Below are positions 10,188 through 19,564 of a DNA stretch of 51,507 nucleotides, in pieces. A model generated the notes under the pieces. The model was given only the letters and a program-made list of their open reading frames with translations, had not been told where the DNA came from and made no database searches. Made by a program: the position numbers and the translations under genes. Location of the stretch: positions 72,006-123,512 of the forward strand of contig PBNP01000027.1 of NCBI GenBank assembly GCA_002723295.1, in the 5' to 3' direction. The stretch's first letter is position 1; each line of letters starts with the position of its first letter. This stretch comes from Flavobacteriaceae bacterium (lineage in GTDB: Bacteria > Bacteroidota > Bacteroidia > Flavobacteriales > Flavobacteriaceae).

Positions 10188-10871
10188 TCATTTATTTTTT
10201 TTCTTTAGATTTTTAATTTTATTTACTTGGATTGCAAATAAACTATTTTTTTCTGGATATTTCAAACCTAAAATTTTGTAAGCCTGAATAGCTTTATCAT
10301 ATTTTTCTTGTTTTACAAATATTTTGGCTAGTGTTTCTGTCATTAATTCATTATCTGAATAGTAATTATTTAAGCTTAGATCCTCTTCTGCTTTTTTTTC
10401 ATTCTTTTTAGTATTTCTAATATTAGATTTATTTTTAATAAAAGAATCCACCAAAGCCCAGTTATCATTTTTTTCACCTATACTTGAAAGATTAACTTCG
10501 ATTGATTTATTAGATAATGCGATCCATTCGAAAAATGTTAACTCTTTGTCGATCTCTTTTTTATTTTCCTCGATAATTAAGTTATAATTAAGTTCTTTTA
10601 ATTTTTTGGTAATATTCTTTTTAATTAAACTTTTTTTGATCTTTTTTTCGATTAGAGTCATTAAAAGCCTTCTGTCATAAGTTAGAATAGCAGTTTTTTC
10701 AAGAACCCTTTCATAATCTATGTTTTTTTGATGTTTTAAAGTTTTAGCATATAAAAAATGTGCAGTATGAAAATAAGGATACCTTTGAGTTAAATTTTCT
10801 AGACTCTCATTTATATCTAGAGTAGTATGATTAATATTTTTAATTAGATTATGAAATTCTTTTGAGTTCAT
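10188..10871 (-). CDS. Flavobacterial hypothetical protein with C-terminal TPR-like repeat
   Basis: I do not recognise a named family. The 227-residue protein lacks a signal peptide or membrane helix. Its start (NLTQRYPYFHTAHFLYAKTL) looks helical-repeat-like, the middle is charged and low-complexity, and the C-terminus has a TPR-like unit (TLAKIFVKQEKYDKAIQAYK...LGLKYPEKNS). It lies 4 bases from both lptE and secG. Its place between an LPS assembly lipoprotein and a Sec subunit hints at an envelope role, but that is only context. Confidence 0.75.
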   Translation of the reverse strand: MNSKEFHNLIKNINHTTLDINESLENLTQRYPYFHTAHFLYAKTLKHQKNIDYERVLEKTAILTYDRRLLMTLIEKKIKKSLIKKNITKKLKELNYNLIIEENKKEIDKELTFFEWIALSNKSIEVNLSSIGEKNDNWALVDSFIKNKSNIRNTKKNEKKAEEDLSLNNYYSDNELMTETLAKIFVKQEKYDKAIQAYKILGLKYPEKNSLFAIQVNKIKNLKKKNK

Positions 10872-10875
10872 TTTA

Positions 10876-11403
10876 CTACCATTTTGCTAATGTGTCATTA
10901 AAGATATTTTGAGTTATTCTTTCAAAAATTTCCTCAAGCGCTAGGTCTCTTACATCATAAACTTGCTTCTCAGCCGGGAAATCATAGAAATGAGAAAATG
11001 TTTTTTCAAAATCATCATCCTCATTTTTTTTATTAAAATATCTTAAATTCACTGTCATAGTTAATCTATTTTGTGCTGCTTTTATCTCAGCTGTAGCTGA
11101 CATGGGTGTAACGCTAAACTCAATTATTTCCCCCTCATATATTAAGTCACCTTGTTTATTTACAATAGAAAGATTAGTTTGATTTAATAATAAATCTTGG
11201 AGAGCGATAGTAAATTCCTGATCTAGTCCTGGTTCTATAATTGAGCCAGGTCTATTGCCTGCTAAATTTTCAAAAAAATTAACTTGAAAAGTTTTTGTTC
11301 CAGCTGGAATGGAAGCACCTGTAAATGAATAAAATTTACATCCTTGAATATATAGAATATTATAAAATAAAATTATTGAATATATTTTAATCTTCAAGTT
11401 CAT
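10876..11403 (-). CDS. LptE-family LPS assembly lipoprotein
   Basis: A 175-residue lipoprotein: hydrophobic start and a lipobox-like IQGC at residues 19-22, followed by YSFTGASIPAGTKTFQVNFF, the typical beginning of Bacteroidota LptE-like proteins. LptE plugs the LptD barrel and helps insert LPS at the outer membrane. The gene begins 17 bases inside the end of the sigma-54 activator gene, so translation is probably coupled. No lptD is in the window. Confidence 0.85.
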   Translation of the reverse strand: MNLKIKIYSIILFYNILYIQGCKFYSFTGASIPAGTKTFQVNFFENLAGNRPGSIIEPGLDQEFTIALQDLLLNQTNLSIVNKQGDLIYEGEIIEFSVTPMSATAEIKAAQNRLTMTVNLRYFNKKNEDDDFEKTFSHFYDFPAEKQVYDVRDLALEEIFERITQNIFNDTLAKW

Positions 11404-12652
11404 TTAAATCGTATTGTTTGATTTTTCTATATAATGTTCTTTCAGAAATACCAAGTTCTTCAGCAGCTTTTTTTCTTTTTCCTTTACTTCTTTTTAGTGC
11501 TTGTTTTATCATTTCTATTTCCTTGTCTAGTAAAGATAATGGTTCTTCTTCTAGAACTGTCTCTGCATAATCATATTTGTAGTCATTAGATTTTGATTCA
11601 CTTTCACTTGATTTTTTGTCTAGTGTAATTGAATGTGCCTTAGGCTTATTTATTTTTGTTTCTTGCTTATCATAAATTTTTTGAATTAGACCTTGATTTT
11701 TTTCTTTTATTTCTGAAGAACTATCACTTTGCAATAAATCTAATGTTAATGTTTTTAAATCATTTAAATCTGATTTCATATCAAAAAGAACTTTGTATAG
11801 AATTTCTCTTTCAGAAGAAAATTCACTATTTCTTTTTTCTTTATTTATTAAAGCAGGAAGTTGATTATTTAATTCTGGTAAATAATTTTTTACAATTTCA
11901 CTCGAAAGCATTCTCTCTTTTTCAAGAACTGAAAGCTGTTCGGCTATATTTCTTAATTGGCGAATATTACCACTCCACCTATAGTTTTGTATTAGGCTTT
12001 GAGAATTTTCATCTAATCTAAGAGTTGGCATTTTATACTTTTGCGCAAAGTCTGCTGCAAATTTCCTAAATAGAAGAGGAATATCTTCCTTTCGATCACG
12101 AAGAGGTGGTAAAAAAATTTCTACTGTACTTAACCTATAAAACAAATCTTCTCTAAATTTTTCTTTAGCAATTGCTTCTTGCATAATAAGATTAGTAGCA
12201 GCTACAATTCTAACATTTGTCTTTTGCACTTTTGAGGAGCCTACTTTAATAAACTCACCATTTTCCAGAACTCTTAATAAACGAACTTGAGTAGGTAATG
12301 GAAGCTCTCCAACCTCATCCAAAAATATTGTACCACCATCAGCAACTTCAAAATAACCACTTCTGGTTGAAGTAGCACCAGTAAAAGCTCCTTTTTCATG
12401 ACCAAAAAGTTCACTGTCAATTGTTCCATCAGGAATTGCCCCACAATTTACAGCGATGTATTTAAAATGTTTTCTAGTAGAATTTTGATGAATAATTTTT
12501 GGAATGTTTTCTTTTCCTACTCCACTTTCTCCCGTTACCAAAACTGAAATGTCTGTTTCAGAAACTCTTAGTGCTTTTTCTAAAGCTCTATTTAATCCTG
12601 GATTATTACCTATTATCCCATATCTTTGTTTAATCGATTGAAGATTTTCCAT
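11387..12652 (-). CDS. Sigma-54-dependent activator (AAA+ plus Fis-type HTH, no receiver domain)
   Basis: The 421-residue protein starts almost directly with the AAA+ domain. Walker A is GESGVGKE (41-48), the sigma-54 contact loop GAFTGA is intact (88-93), and Walker B is GGTIFLDEVGE (107-117). The C-terminus has a Fis-like HTH (AAEELGISERTLYRKIKQY). There is no N-terminal receiver, GAF or PAS domain, so activity is not set by a built-in sensor. A long charged linker (about 265-375) separates AAA+ and HTH. It lies between miaB and lptE, 1.5 kb from groES, whose control region has a sigma-54-like element. Confidence 0.93.
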   Translation of the reverse strand: MENLQSIKQRYGIIGNNPGLNRALEKALRVSETDISVLVTGESGVGKENIPKIIHQNSTRKHFKYIAVNCGAIPDGTIDSELFGHEKGAFTGATSTRSGYFEVADGGTIFLDEVGELPLPTQVRLLRVLENGEFIKVGSSKVQKTNVRIVAATNLIMQEAIAKEKFREDLFYRLSTVEIFLPPLRDRKEDIPLLFRKFAADFAQKYKMPTLRLDENSQSLIQNYRWSGNIRQLRNIAEQLSVLEKERMLSSEIVKNYLPELNNQLPALINKEKRNSEFSSEREILYKVLFDMKSDLNDLKTLTLDLLQSDSSSEIKEKNQGLIQKIYDKQETKINKPKAHSITLDKKSSESESKSNDYKYDYAETVLEEEPLSLLDKEIEMIKQALKRSKGKRKKAAEELGISERTLYRKIKQYDLNELED

Positions 12653-12658
12653 AAAAAT

Positions 12659-14164
12659 TTAAATTGTTTTAGAATAACCAATAGCATTACCTATTAAAGT
12701 GGCAGATGTTGTCTTACTGATTTGAACATCGACTAAATCACCAACGGTATAGTTTTGCTTTGGAAAAACAACAACAGTATTTTGACTTATTCTTCCACTC
12801 CAGTCATCTGCATTTTTTTTTGATTCTTTTTCAACGAGCACACAAACCACTTTGTTAATATACTCTGAAGTTCTATGTTTACTGTGTTTTTGTTGAAGAG
12901 AGATTATTTCATTTAGCCTTTTCTTTTTAACTAAATCTGGAACATCATCTTTATTTTTTTTGTATGCAAATGTTCCTGGACGTTCAGAATATGCAAACAT
13001 AAATCCAAAGTCATATTTAACATATTCCATTAGACTTAAAGTATCTCTATGGTCTTTTTCAGTTTCAGAAGGGAAACCTGCAATTATATCGTGAGAAATA
13101 CCGCAATCAGGAATAATTTTTCTAATATTATCTATTAAATTAAGATATTCCTTTCTTGTATGTTGACGATTCATTCTTTTTAAAATTAAATCACTTCCTG
13201 ATTGAATTGGAAGATGAATGTGCTTACAAATATTATTATACTTAGACATTACATCTAGAACATCCATAGTCATGTCTTGAGGATTTGAAGTAGAAAAACG
13301 TAATCTAATATTAGGAAATGTACTTGCTACTAATTTTAATAGTTTAGCAAAATTTATTGCTGTTTTCTGTTGAAGTTTATTAGCATTTTTAAAGTCTTTT
13401 TTTAATCCTCCTCCATACCAAAGATAACTATCAACATTTTGTCCCAAAAGAGTTACTTCTTTATAATTATTCATTGACAAATCTTTAATTTCACTTAAAA
13501 TACTTTTTGGATCTCTACTTCTTTCTCTTCCTCTAGTGAATGGCACCACACAGAAAGTACACATATTATCACAACCTCGTGTAATGGAAACAAAAGCTGA
13601 AACCCCATTGGAATTTAATCTTACTGGTGAAACATCACCATAAGTTTCATCTTTAGAAAGTAAAACATTAACAGCTTGTTTTTCATCTTCTATTTCTTTC
13701 AAAAGATTAGGGATATCTCTATAAGCATCTGGACCTATAACCATATCAACAATTTTTTCTTCTAATAAAAATCTATGCTTAAGACGTTCTGCCATGCATC
13801 CAAGAACACCAACTTTTAAGTTTTTATTGTTTTTTTTAATAGATTGAAAAAAAAGTAGACGTTTTCTAACTGTAAGTTCTGCTTTTTCTCTAATTGAGCA
13901 GGTGTTAATTAATATTAGATCTGCACCATTAGCATTATTACTCATTTTATAACCTTCATTTTTTAATATAGAAGCTACAATTTCACTATCTGAAAAATTC
14001 ATTTGACATCCATATGATTCAATGTAGACTAATTTATTTTTCTTTATTTCATCTATTTGAAAACCTTTATTAAGCATTGAATTAGAAGGAGATTCTTTAC
14101 ATATTATATTATCTAACACTTTAGTTCTTTTGAATTTTGTAGTATCCTTTATTTTGGTTTTCAT
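12659..14164 (-). CDS. miaB: tRNA-2-methylthio-N6-dimethylallyladenosine synthase MiaB
   Basis: MiaB is a radical-SAM enzyme that adds a methylthio group to i6A37 in tRNAs. The 501-residue protein has the UPF0004 domain (YIESYGCQMNFSDSE) with its Cys ligands, the radical-SAM cluster motif GCDNMCTFC, and a C-terminal TRAM RNA-binding domain. About 40 extra residues precede the UPF0004 domain, common in Bacteroidota. It is the first gene of the leftward miaB-activator-lptE-TPR-secG unit and has a recognisable promoter upstream. Confidence 0.96.
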   Translation of the reverse strand: MKTKIKDTTKFKRTKVLDNIICKESPSNSMLNKGFQIDEIKKNKLVYIESYGCQMNFSDSEIVASILKNEGYKMSNNANGADLILINTCSIREKAELTVRKRLLFFQSIKKNNKNLKVGVLGCMAERLKHRFLLEEKIVDMVIGPDAYRDIPNLLKEIEDEKQAVNVLLSKDETYGDVSPVRLNSNGVSAFVSITRGCDNMCTFCVVPFTRGRERSRDPKSILSEIKDLSMNNYKEVTLLGQNVDSYLWYGGGLKKDFKNANKLQQKTAINFAKLLKLVASTFPNIRLRFSTSNPQDMTMDVLDVMSKYNNICKHIHLPIQSGSDLILKRMNRQHTRKEYLNLIDNIRKIIPDCGISHDIIAGFPSETEKDHRDTLSLMEYVKYDFGFMFAYSERPGTFAYKKNKDDVPDLVKKKRLNEIISLQQKHSKHRTSEYINKVVCVLVEKESKKNADDWSGRISQNTVVVFPKQNYTVGDLVDVQISKTTSATLIGNAIGYSKTI

Positions 14165-14222
14165 AATATTTATTTAATATATGCTGTTGTAATTATGATT
14201 TAATTTAAATGACAACAGATTC

Positions 14223-14260
14223 CAAAAATACAAATTTTCAATAATAATGTCAAAATGTCA
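14223..14260 (-). promoter_or_regulatory. Bacteroidota-type promoter for miaB with overlapping TGACA direct repeat
   Basis: On the minus strand TTTTG (14255-14251), 20 bases, then TATTTTTG (14230-14223) match TTG-N17-23-TAnnTTTG. The -33 box is embedded in TGACA-TTT-TGACA (14260-14248), a spaced repeat like the one before groES. The leader would be about 50 bases. Confidence 0.6.
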
Positions 14261-14391
14261 GTATTTTGAAAGTTAGATATTTGTTAGAAAAAAATAAAAG
14301 ATTTATAATTTCATTCTTAGAATTATCTAAAAGTAAATAATTAAAATTGGTTCAAATTTTTTTAAAGTGATTAAAAATTAAAAAAACTACA

Positions 14392-14399
14392 TACTTTTG
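14392..14399 (+). promoter_or_regulatory. Probable -7 box of topA promoter
   Basis: TACTTTTG matches TAnnTTTG and lies 20 bases before the topA ATG. No TTG is found at the usual -33 spacing, so the promoter is only partly recognisable. The rest of the 255-base gap between miaB and topA is AT-rich, with the miaB promoter and no gene. Confidence 0.4.
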
Positions 14400-14419
14400 T
14401 TCTCAAAAATAATTATAAC

Positions 14420-16897
14420 ATGGCTAAAAATTTAGTTATTGTTGAATCTCCTGCAAAAGCGAAAACAATTGAAAAATTTCTAGGAAAAGAATTTAAAGTA
14501 GCATCGAGTTTTGGACATATTGCAGACCTTCCTTCAAAGGAATTAGGTGTTGAAGTTAAAGGTGATTTTTCTCCTAAATATATTATTAGTGATGACAAAA
14601 AGAAAGTAGTTCGTGAATTGAAATTGCTTTCTTCAAAAGCTGAAACAGTATGGCTTGCTTCAGATGAAGATAGAGAAGGAGAAGCAATAGCTTGGCATTT
14701 GTTTAATCAACTTAGTCTTGATTCAAATAAAACTAAAAGAATTGTTTTCCATGAAATTACAAAAACTGCAATTTTAAAAGCAATTGAAAAACCAAGAGAT
14801 ATAAATGAAGACTTGGTAAATGCCCAACAAGCTAGAAGAGTTTTGGATAGATTAGTTGGTTATGAGCTTTCTCCATTACTTTGGAGTAAAGTTAAAGGCG
14901 GGCTTTCAGCTGGCAGAGTTCAATCAGTTGCAGTTAGACTAATTGTTGAGAGGGAGAGAGAAATACAGAAATTTGTACCTAAAGAAACTTTTAAAACTAA
15001 AGCTGTTTTTGAAACATCTAATAATAAGAGAATATCTTCTCAGGTTGATAAAAGCTTCAATGATCAAATAAATGCAGAGGAATTTTTACAAAAAAACATA
15101 GATTCTAATTTTTTTGTTTCTAATATTGAAAAACACCCTGGTAAAAAATCTCCTACACCTCCATTTACGACATCAACTCTTCAACAAGAAGCTTCTCGTA
15201 AATTGTATTTTTCAGTATCTAAAACAATGACTGTTGCTCAAAAACTATATGAGTCAGGATTAATAACTTATATGAGAACAGATAGTGTAAATTTATCTGA
15301 GGAGGCTAAACAAAAAGCATTAAAAGAGATAAAAAAACGTTATGGTTTTGAATATGCTAAGGCTCGTATTTATAAAAATAAAAATAAATCTGCTCAACAA
15401 GCTCATGAGGCTATTAGGCCGACTGAAATTTCTAAAACAGATATAAATGGTGATAAAGATCAGGCTAGGCTTTATGATTTGATTTGGAAAAGAACAATAG
15501 CGTCTCAAATGAGTGATGCAATATTGGAAAAAACCCAATTATCTATTAAAGCAACGAATCATGATGAGAAATTTGTTTCAAATGGAGAAATTTTGACTTT
15601 TGATGGATTCTTAAAGATATATTTAGAAGGCACTGATGATGAGTTAGAGGAAACTAAAGGAATTCTCCCAGTTCTTAAGAAAGGAGATTCTTTAAACCTG
15701 AAAAGCTTAATTTCTTTGCAGCGTTTTTCAAAACCTCCATTTAGATTTTCAGAAGCCTCACTGGTTAAAAAACTTGAAGAGCTTGGAATTGGGAGACCTT
15801 CAACTTATGCTCCAACAGTTTCAACAGTTCAAAATAGAGGTTATGTTGATAAAGGATTGGACCAGGGAATCGAAAGAAAATATATAGAACTTTCTCTCAA
15901 AGATAATGTAGTAGTTAAACAATCTCTTTCTGAGAATACTGGATCAAATAAGGGCAAACTTATTCCTACCAATATTGGAAATATAGTTAATGATTTCTTA
16001 GTTAATAATTTTAAAAATATTGTAGACTATAATTTTACAGCAGAAGTTGAACAGAGTTTTGATCGTATTGCTAGTGGTAATAAAAATTGGAGAGAGATGC
16101 TTAAAATATTTTACTCAAAATTTCATGAGACTGTAGATTATGTAAAGCTCAATGCTAAATACGAATCTGGAGAAAGAATTTTAGGTAATCATCCTGAAAA
16201 TGGAAGAGTCATTAAAGTTAGGTTAGGAAAATTTGGCCCCTTAGTTCAAATTGGAAATGTAGGTGATGAAGTTAAACCTCAGTATGCTAGTCTTGGCCCT
16301 GAACATCAATTGGAAAAAATAACTTTAGATGAAGCTCTAGATTTATTTAAACTTCCCAAAGAATTAGGAAATTATCTTGACAAGTCTATATCAATAAATA
16401 TTGGACGTTTTGGACCTTATATAAAATATGATAAAATGTTTGTTTCTATTCCTAAAGGTATATCAGCCATGGAGGTTGATTATGAAACTTCTATTAATTT
16501 AATTGAAGAAAAAATAAAGGCCAATGCTCCAATTTATTATTACAAGGAAAAGCCTGTTACTAAAGGAGTAGGGCGTTTTGGCCCTTTTATTAAATGGGAT
16601 AATCTATTTGTAAATGTCAGCAAGGTTTATGATTTTGATAATTTGCTTGAAATGGATGTTATAAAATTGATTGAAGAAAAAATTAAAAAAGACAAGGATA
16701 GGATTATTATTAATTGGCCAGAAGAAAATATTAGGATTGAGAAAGGTAGGTGGGGTAAAAATATTATTATAAAGGGAAAGTTAAAGATAAACTTACCAAA
16801 AGAAATTAATGATCAAAAGATATCACTAAAAGAAGCTAAAGATATAATTTCCAAACATCAAAAAAACAAGGGTAATAAAAGAAATATCAAAAAATGA
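14420..16897 (+). CDS. topA: DNA topoisomerase I (type IA)
   Basis: The enzyme relaxes negative supercoils through a 5'-phosphotyrosyl intermediate. The 825-residue protein has the TOPRIM start VIVESPAKAKTIEKFLG (6-22), the DEDREGEAIAWH motif (82-93), and the active-site tyrosine at Y284 in LITYMRTDSV. The C-terminus has several Topo_C repeats (GRFGPYIK, GRFGPFIK) instead of Cys4 zinc fingers, typical of Bacteroidota. Its stop overlaps the start of the next gene (ATGA). Confidence 0.98.
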   Translation: MAKNLVIVESPAKAKTIEKFLGKEFKVASSFGHIADLPSKELGVEVKGDFSPKYIISDDKKKVVRELKLLSSKAETVWLASDEDREGEAIAWHLFNQLSLDSNKTKRIVFHEITKTAILKAIEKPRDINEDLVNAQQARRVLDRLVGYELSPLLWSKVKGGLSAGRVQSVAVRLIVEREREIQKFVPKETFKTKAVFETSNNKRISSQVDKSFNDQINAEEFLQKNIDSNFFVSNIEKHPGKKSPTPPFTTSTLQQEASRKLYFSVSKTMTVAQKLYESGLITYMRTDSVNLSEEAKQKALKEIKKRYGFEYAKARIYKNKNKSAQQAHEAIRPTEISKTDINGDKDQARLYDLIWKRTIASQMSDAILEKTQLSIKATNHDEKFVSNGEILTFDGFLKIYLEGTDDELEETKGILPVLKKGDSLNLKSLISLQRFSKPPFRFSEASLVKKLEELGIGRPSTYAPTVSTVQNRGYVDKGLDQGIERKYIELSLKDNVVVKQSLSENTGSNKGKLIPTNIGNIVNDFLVNNFKNIVDYNFTAEVEQSFDRIASGNKNWREMLKIFYSKFHETVDYVKLNAKYESGERILGNHPENGRVIKVRLGKFGPLVQIGNVGDEVKPQYASLGPEHQLEKITLDEALDLFKLPKELGNYLDKSISINIGRFGPYIKYDKMFVSIPKGISAMEVDYETSINLIEEKIKANAPIYYYKEKPVTKGVGRFGPFIKWDNLFVNVSKVYDFDNLLEMDVIKLIEEKIKKDKDRIIINWPEENIRIEKGRWGKNIIIKGKLKINLPKEINDQKISLKEAKDIISKHQKNKGNKRNIKK

Positions 16898-18042
16898 GTG
16901 TTGAATTACTAGAACCTATTTCTGAAAACTCTTTAAATGCTTTAGATATGTCTCCAACCCAAGTATTAGGGAATAGAATACTGTTGCATACTGAAGATTC
17001 TGGAATTCCATCTTTGAGTGAAATAAAACTTGCAATAATTGGTCTTACAGAGAATAGAAATGCTTTTTTTCCAACTTTGATTTATGATTTAGATTCTTTT
17101 AGAAAAGTATTTTATAATCTTTATCCTGGGAAATGGAATATTCAAATTGCTGATTTAGGTAATTTACCTAATGGAGAAAGTGTTAATGATACATATTTTG
17201 CATTAACTGAAATTTGTAAAGAATTACATAAAAACAATGTTATACCAATTATTATAGGAGGAAGTCATGATTTTATTTATCCAATTTATAAGTCATATTC
17301 AGGAGAAAATAAATTAGTTAATATTGTTTCAGTTGATAATCAATTTGATTTTTCTCAAGATGAAGAATTAATTTCAGGAAGGTCTTATATGAGTCAAATA
17401 ATAATGGAAGAACCAAATCACCTACATAATTTTACAAATTTAGGCTATCAAAGCTTTTATATTGCTCAGGAAGAAATTGATTTAATGGAAAAACTATATT
17501 TTGAATTTATTCGTCTTGGAAAAGTTTTAGATAATATTTCACAAACCGAACCATATTTCAGGGATGCAGACATTGTAGGTATAGATATGAAAGTTTTGTC
17601 TTGGACAGCAACAGGAAGTAGTAATTATTCAGAGGCTAATGGAATTGATAGTAGAAATATTTGCTCTTTAGCTAGATATGCTGGAATTAGTGATAAGGTT
17701 AGTAGTTTTGGCTTGTTTGAATTACCAAGCACACCGGTTTTTCACAGTTTGTTAGCTCAAATAGTATGGTATTTTATTGAAGGTGTTTCATCTAGATTTG
17801 AAGAGTATCCTTTGGTTTTAGATGATCGATTTGTAAAGTATATTGTAACTTTGTCAGATCGAGAGCTGATTTTTCATAAAAGTAAAAACAGTAGTCGATG
17901 GTGGATAGAATTAACAAATGAAAATTATTTAGATAATAAATTAAGAACAACAACGTTATTACCATGCACACAACAAGATTATGATCTTGCTTGTAAAGAC
18001 ATATTACCCGAAAGATGGTTGAAAGCAATCAAACGAGGGTAA
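16894..18042 (+). CDS. Arginase/formimidoylglutamase-fold protein with degenerate metal site
   Basis: A 382-residue ureohydrolase-fold protein. The three Mn-binding motifs are recognisable but altered: GGDHS reads GGSHDF (122-127), DAHxD reads DNQFD (148-152, so the histidine is replaced by Gln), and SxDxDxxDP reads GIDMKVLSW (229-237, second Asp replaced by Lys). Two or more metal ligands of active arginases are thus missing, so hydrolase activity is doubtful. It overlaps the topA stop by 4 bases and precedes gldK by 87 bases. Databases often name such proteins formimidoylglutamase; I would treat that with caution. Confidence 0.8.
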   Translation: MSVELLEPISENSLNALDMSPTQVLGNRILLHTEDSGIPSLSEIKLAIIGLTENRNAFFPTLIYDLDSFRKVFYNLYPGKWNIQIADLGNLPNGESVNDTYFALTEICKELHKNNVIPIIIGGSHDFIYPIYKSYSGENKLVNIVSVDNQFDFSQDEELISGRSYMSQIIMEEPNHLHNFTNLGYQSFYIAQEEIDLMEKLYFEFIRLGKVLDNISQTEPYFRDADIVGIDMKVLSWTATGSSNYSEANGIDSRNICSLARYAGISDKVSSFGLFELPSTPVFHSLLAQIVWYFIEGVSSRFEEYPLVLDDRFVKYIVTLSDRELIFHKSKNSSRWWIELTNENYLDNKLRTTTLLPCTQQDYDLACKDILPERWLKAIKRG

Positions 18043-18129
18043 ACAAAAAAAAAACCAGTATTAGATGGTATTTTGTGCTTTAGTGATATTTTTGCAAAAT
18101 ATTTTGACAATACTTGGAGTAAGTGACTT

Positions 18130-19506
18130 ATGAAAAAAATTGTTTTAATTGCACTAGTACTTCTTACTGTTGTAAGTTGCGGAAAACGTGGAAGAGGTGA
18201 GCTAGTAGGAGTGAAACAGAAGAAATGGTTTCCAGAAAAACCTTTCGGAATGACTCTAATTGAGGGTGGGGCCTATATTATGGGTAAATCGGATGAAGAT
18301 GTAGCTCAATTGAAAAATTCTTCTGCGAAAACAGTAACTGTTCCTTCTTTTTATATGGATGAAACTGAAATCACTAATAGTGAATATAAACAATTTGTTA
18401 ATTGGGTTAGGGATTCCGTTGCTTTAGCAATGATGGCTAGAAAAGCTGATGAAGAGGAAAAAACCCAAGATGACAAGGATGGAATTGGTAGATGGGCTTT
18501 TCAAGATGCTGACACTTCAAAATTGACTGAGTACCAAAAATATATGAAGGAGAATTACTATGACTTAAGTGATGATCTCTATGCAGGTAGACCTTTAAAT
18601 TGGGACGAGGACATTGAGTGGGAAACAAAAGAATATCCAGATCAACTTTATTCAGAGATTATGGATTCCTTATATCTTGATCCTGAGTATTGGTACGATG
18701 GTGAAATGAAAATTGATGTTCAAAAAATTGTTTATGCCTATACTTGGTTTGACGCTGAAGCAGCTGCAAGAGAAACCAAAAGACAACGCACTCAATTTAT
18801 TGATCGTAAACCTTTTATCAAAAAAGAACAAGTTTATGTATATCCAGACACAACTGTTTGGATAAAGGACTTTATTTACTCATATAATGAGCCAATGCAT
18901 AACGAATATTTTTCACATCCTGCATTTCAGGATTATCCTGTAGTTGGTATTTCATGGAAGCAAGCAATGGCATTTTGTACTTGGCGAACTAATTTTAAGA
19001 ATGGTTATCAAAGATCAAAAGGAAAACCTCCTGTAACTAGATTTAGATTACCAAGTGAAGCTGAGTGGGAATTCGCCGCTAGAGGTGGAATTCCATCAGG
19101 AACATATCCATGGGGTAGTCCATATCTTTTAAATGATAGGGGATGCTTTTTAGCTAACTTTAAACCATTACGAGGTGATTATGCTGTTGACCAGGCGGTT
19201 TATACAGTCGAAGCTAAATCATATTTACCGAACGATTATAATCTCTATAATATGGCAGGAAATGTATCTGAATGGACAAATTCGTCATATGATTCAGGTG
19301 CTTATGAATATGTTGCCACGTTAAATCCTAATTTGTCTTTGCAAAACGAGCAGCGTAAGGTGATAAGAGGAGGTTCATGGAAAGATGTTGCTTATTTTCT
19401 AAGGGTTAGCTCAAGAGATTTTGAGTATGCTGACACATCTAGGAGCTATATAGGTTTTAGAACCGTTCAAGATTATTTAGGTACACCAAAAGTAAAAATT
19501 AGATAA
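18130..19506 (+). CDS. gldK: Gliding motility/T9SS lipoprotein GldK
   Basis: GldK, with GldN, forms the periplasmic ring of the type IX secretion system attached to the outer membrane. The 458-residue protein has a signal peptide with lipobox VVSC (Cys17) and an FGE-sulfatase-like domain: PFGMTLIEGGAYIMG near the start, RFRLPSEAEWEFAARGG, YPWGSP, and VIRGGSWKD...SRSYIGFR near the end. It starts the gldKLMN operon. A TATTTTTG box at 18087-18094 may be its -7 element, though no -33 TTG is correctly spaced. Confidence 0.97.
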   Translation: MKKIVLIALVLLTVVSCGKRGRGELVGVKQKKWFPEKPFGMTLIEGGAYIMGKSDEDVAQLKNSSAKTVTVPSFYMDETEITNSEYKQFVNWVRDSVALAMMARKADEEEKTQDDKDGIGRWAFQDADTSKLTEYQKYMKENYYDLSDDLYAGRPLNWDEDIEWETKEYPDQLYSEIMDSLYLDPEYWYDGEMKIDVQKIVYAYTWFDAEAAARETKRQRTQFIDRKPFIKKEQVYVYPDTTVWIKDFIYSYNEPMHNEYFSHPAFQDYPVVGISWKQAMAFCTWRTNFKNGYQRSKGKPPVTRFRLPSEAEWEFAARGGIPSGTYPWGSPYLLNDRGCFLANFKPLRGDYAVDQAVYTVEAKSYLPNDYNLYNMAGNVSEWTNSSYDSGAYEYVATLNPNLSLQNEQRKVIRGGSWKDVAYFLRVSSRDFEYADTSRSYIGFRTVQDYLGTPKVKIR

Positions 19507-19564
19507 AATAGAAAATAAAATATTATTATATTTAGGTAGGTATTAACATAAAAACAATTTAAAA

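Noticed and set aside
14271-14285. TTAGATATTTG as a further topA promoter box
   Set aside because: It does not match TAnnTTTG exactly and lies far from the start; the box at 14392 is a better candidate.
16894-18042. Calling the arginase-like gene hutG/formimidoylglutamase
   Set aside because: Key metal ligands are replaced and no other histidine-degradation gene is in the window.
18045-18070. Minus-strand hairpin ACCA/TGGT followed by a T-run between the arginase-like gene and gldK
   Set aside because: The stem is only four base pairs and no gene on the minus strand would need it.
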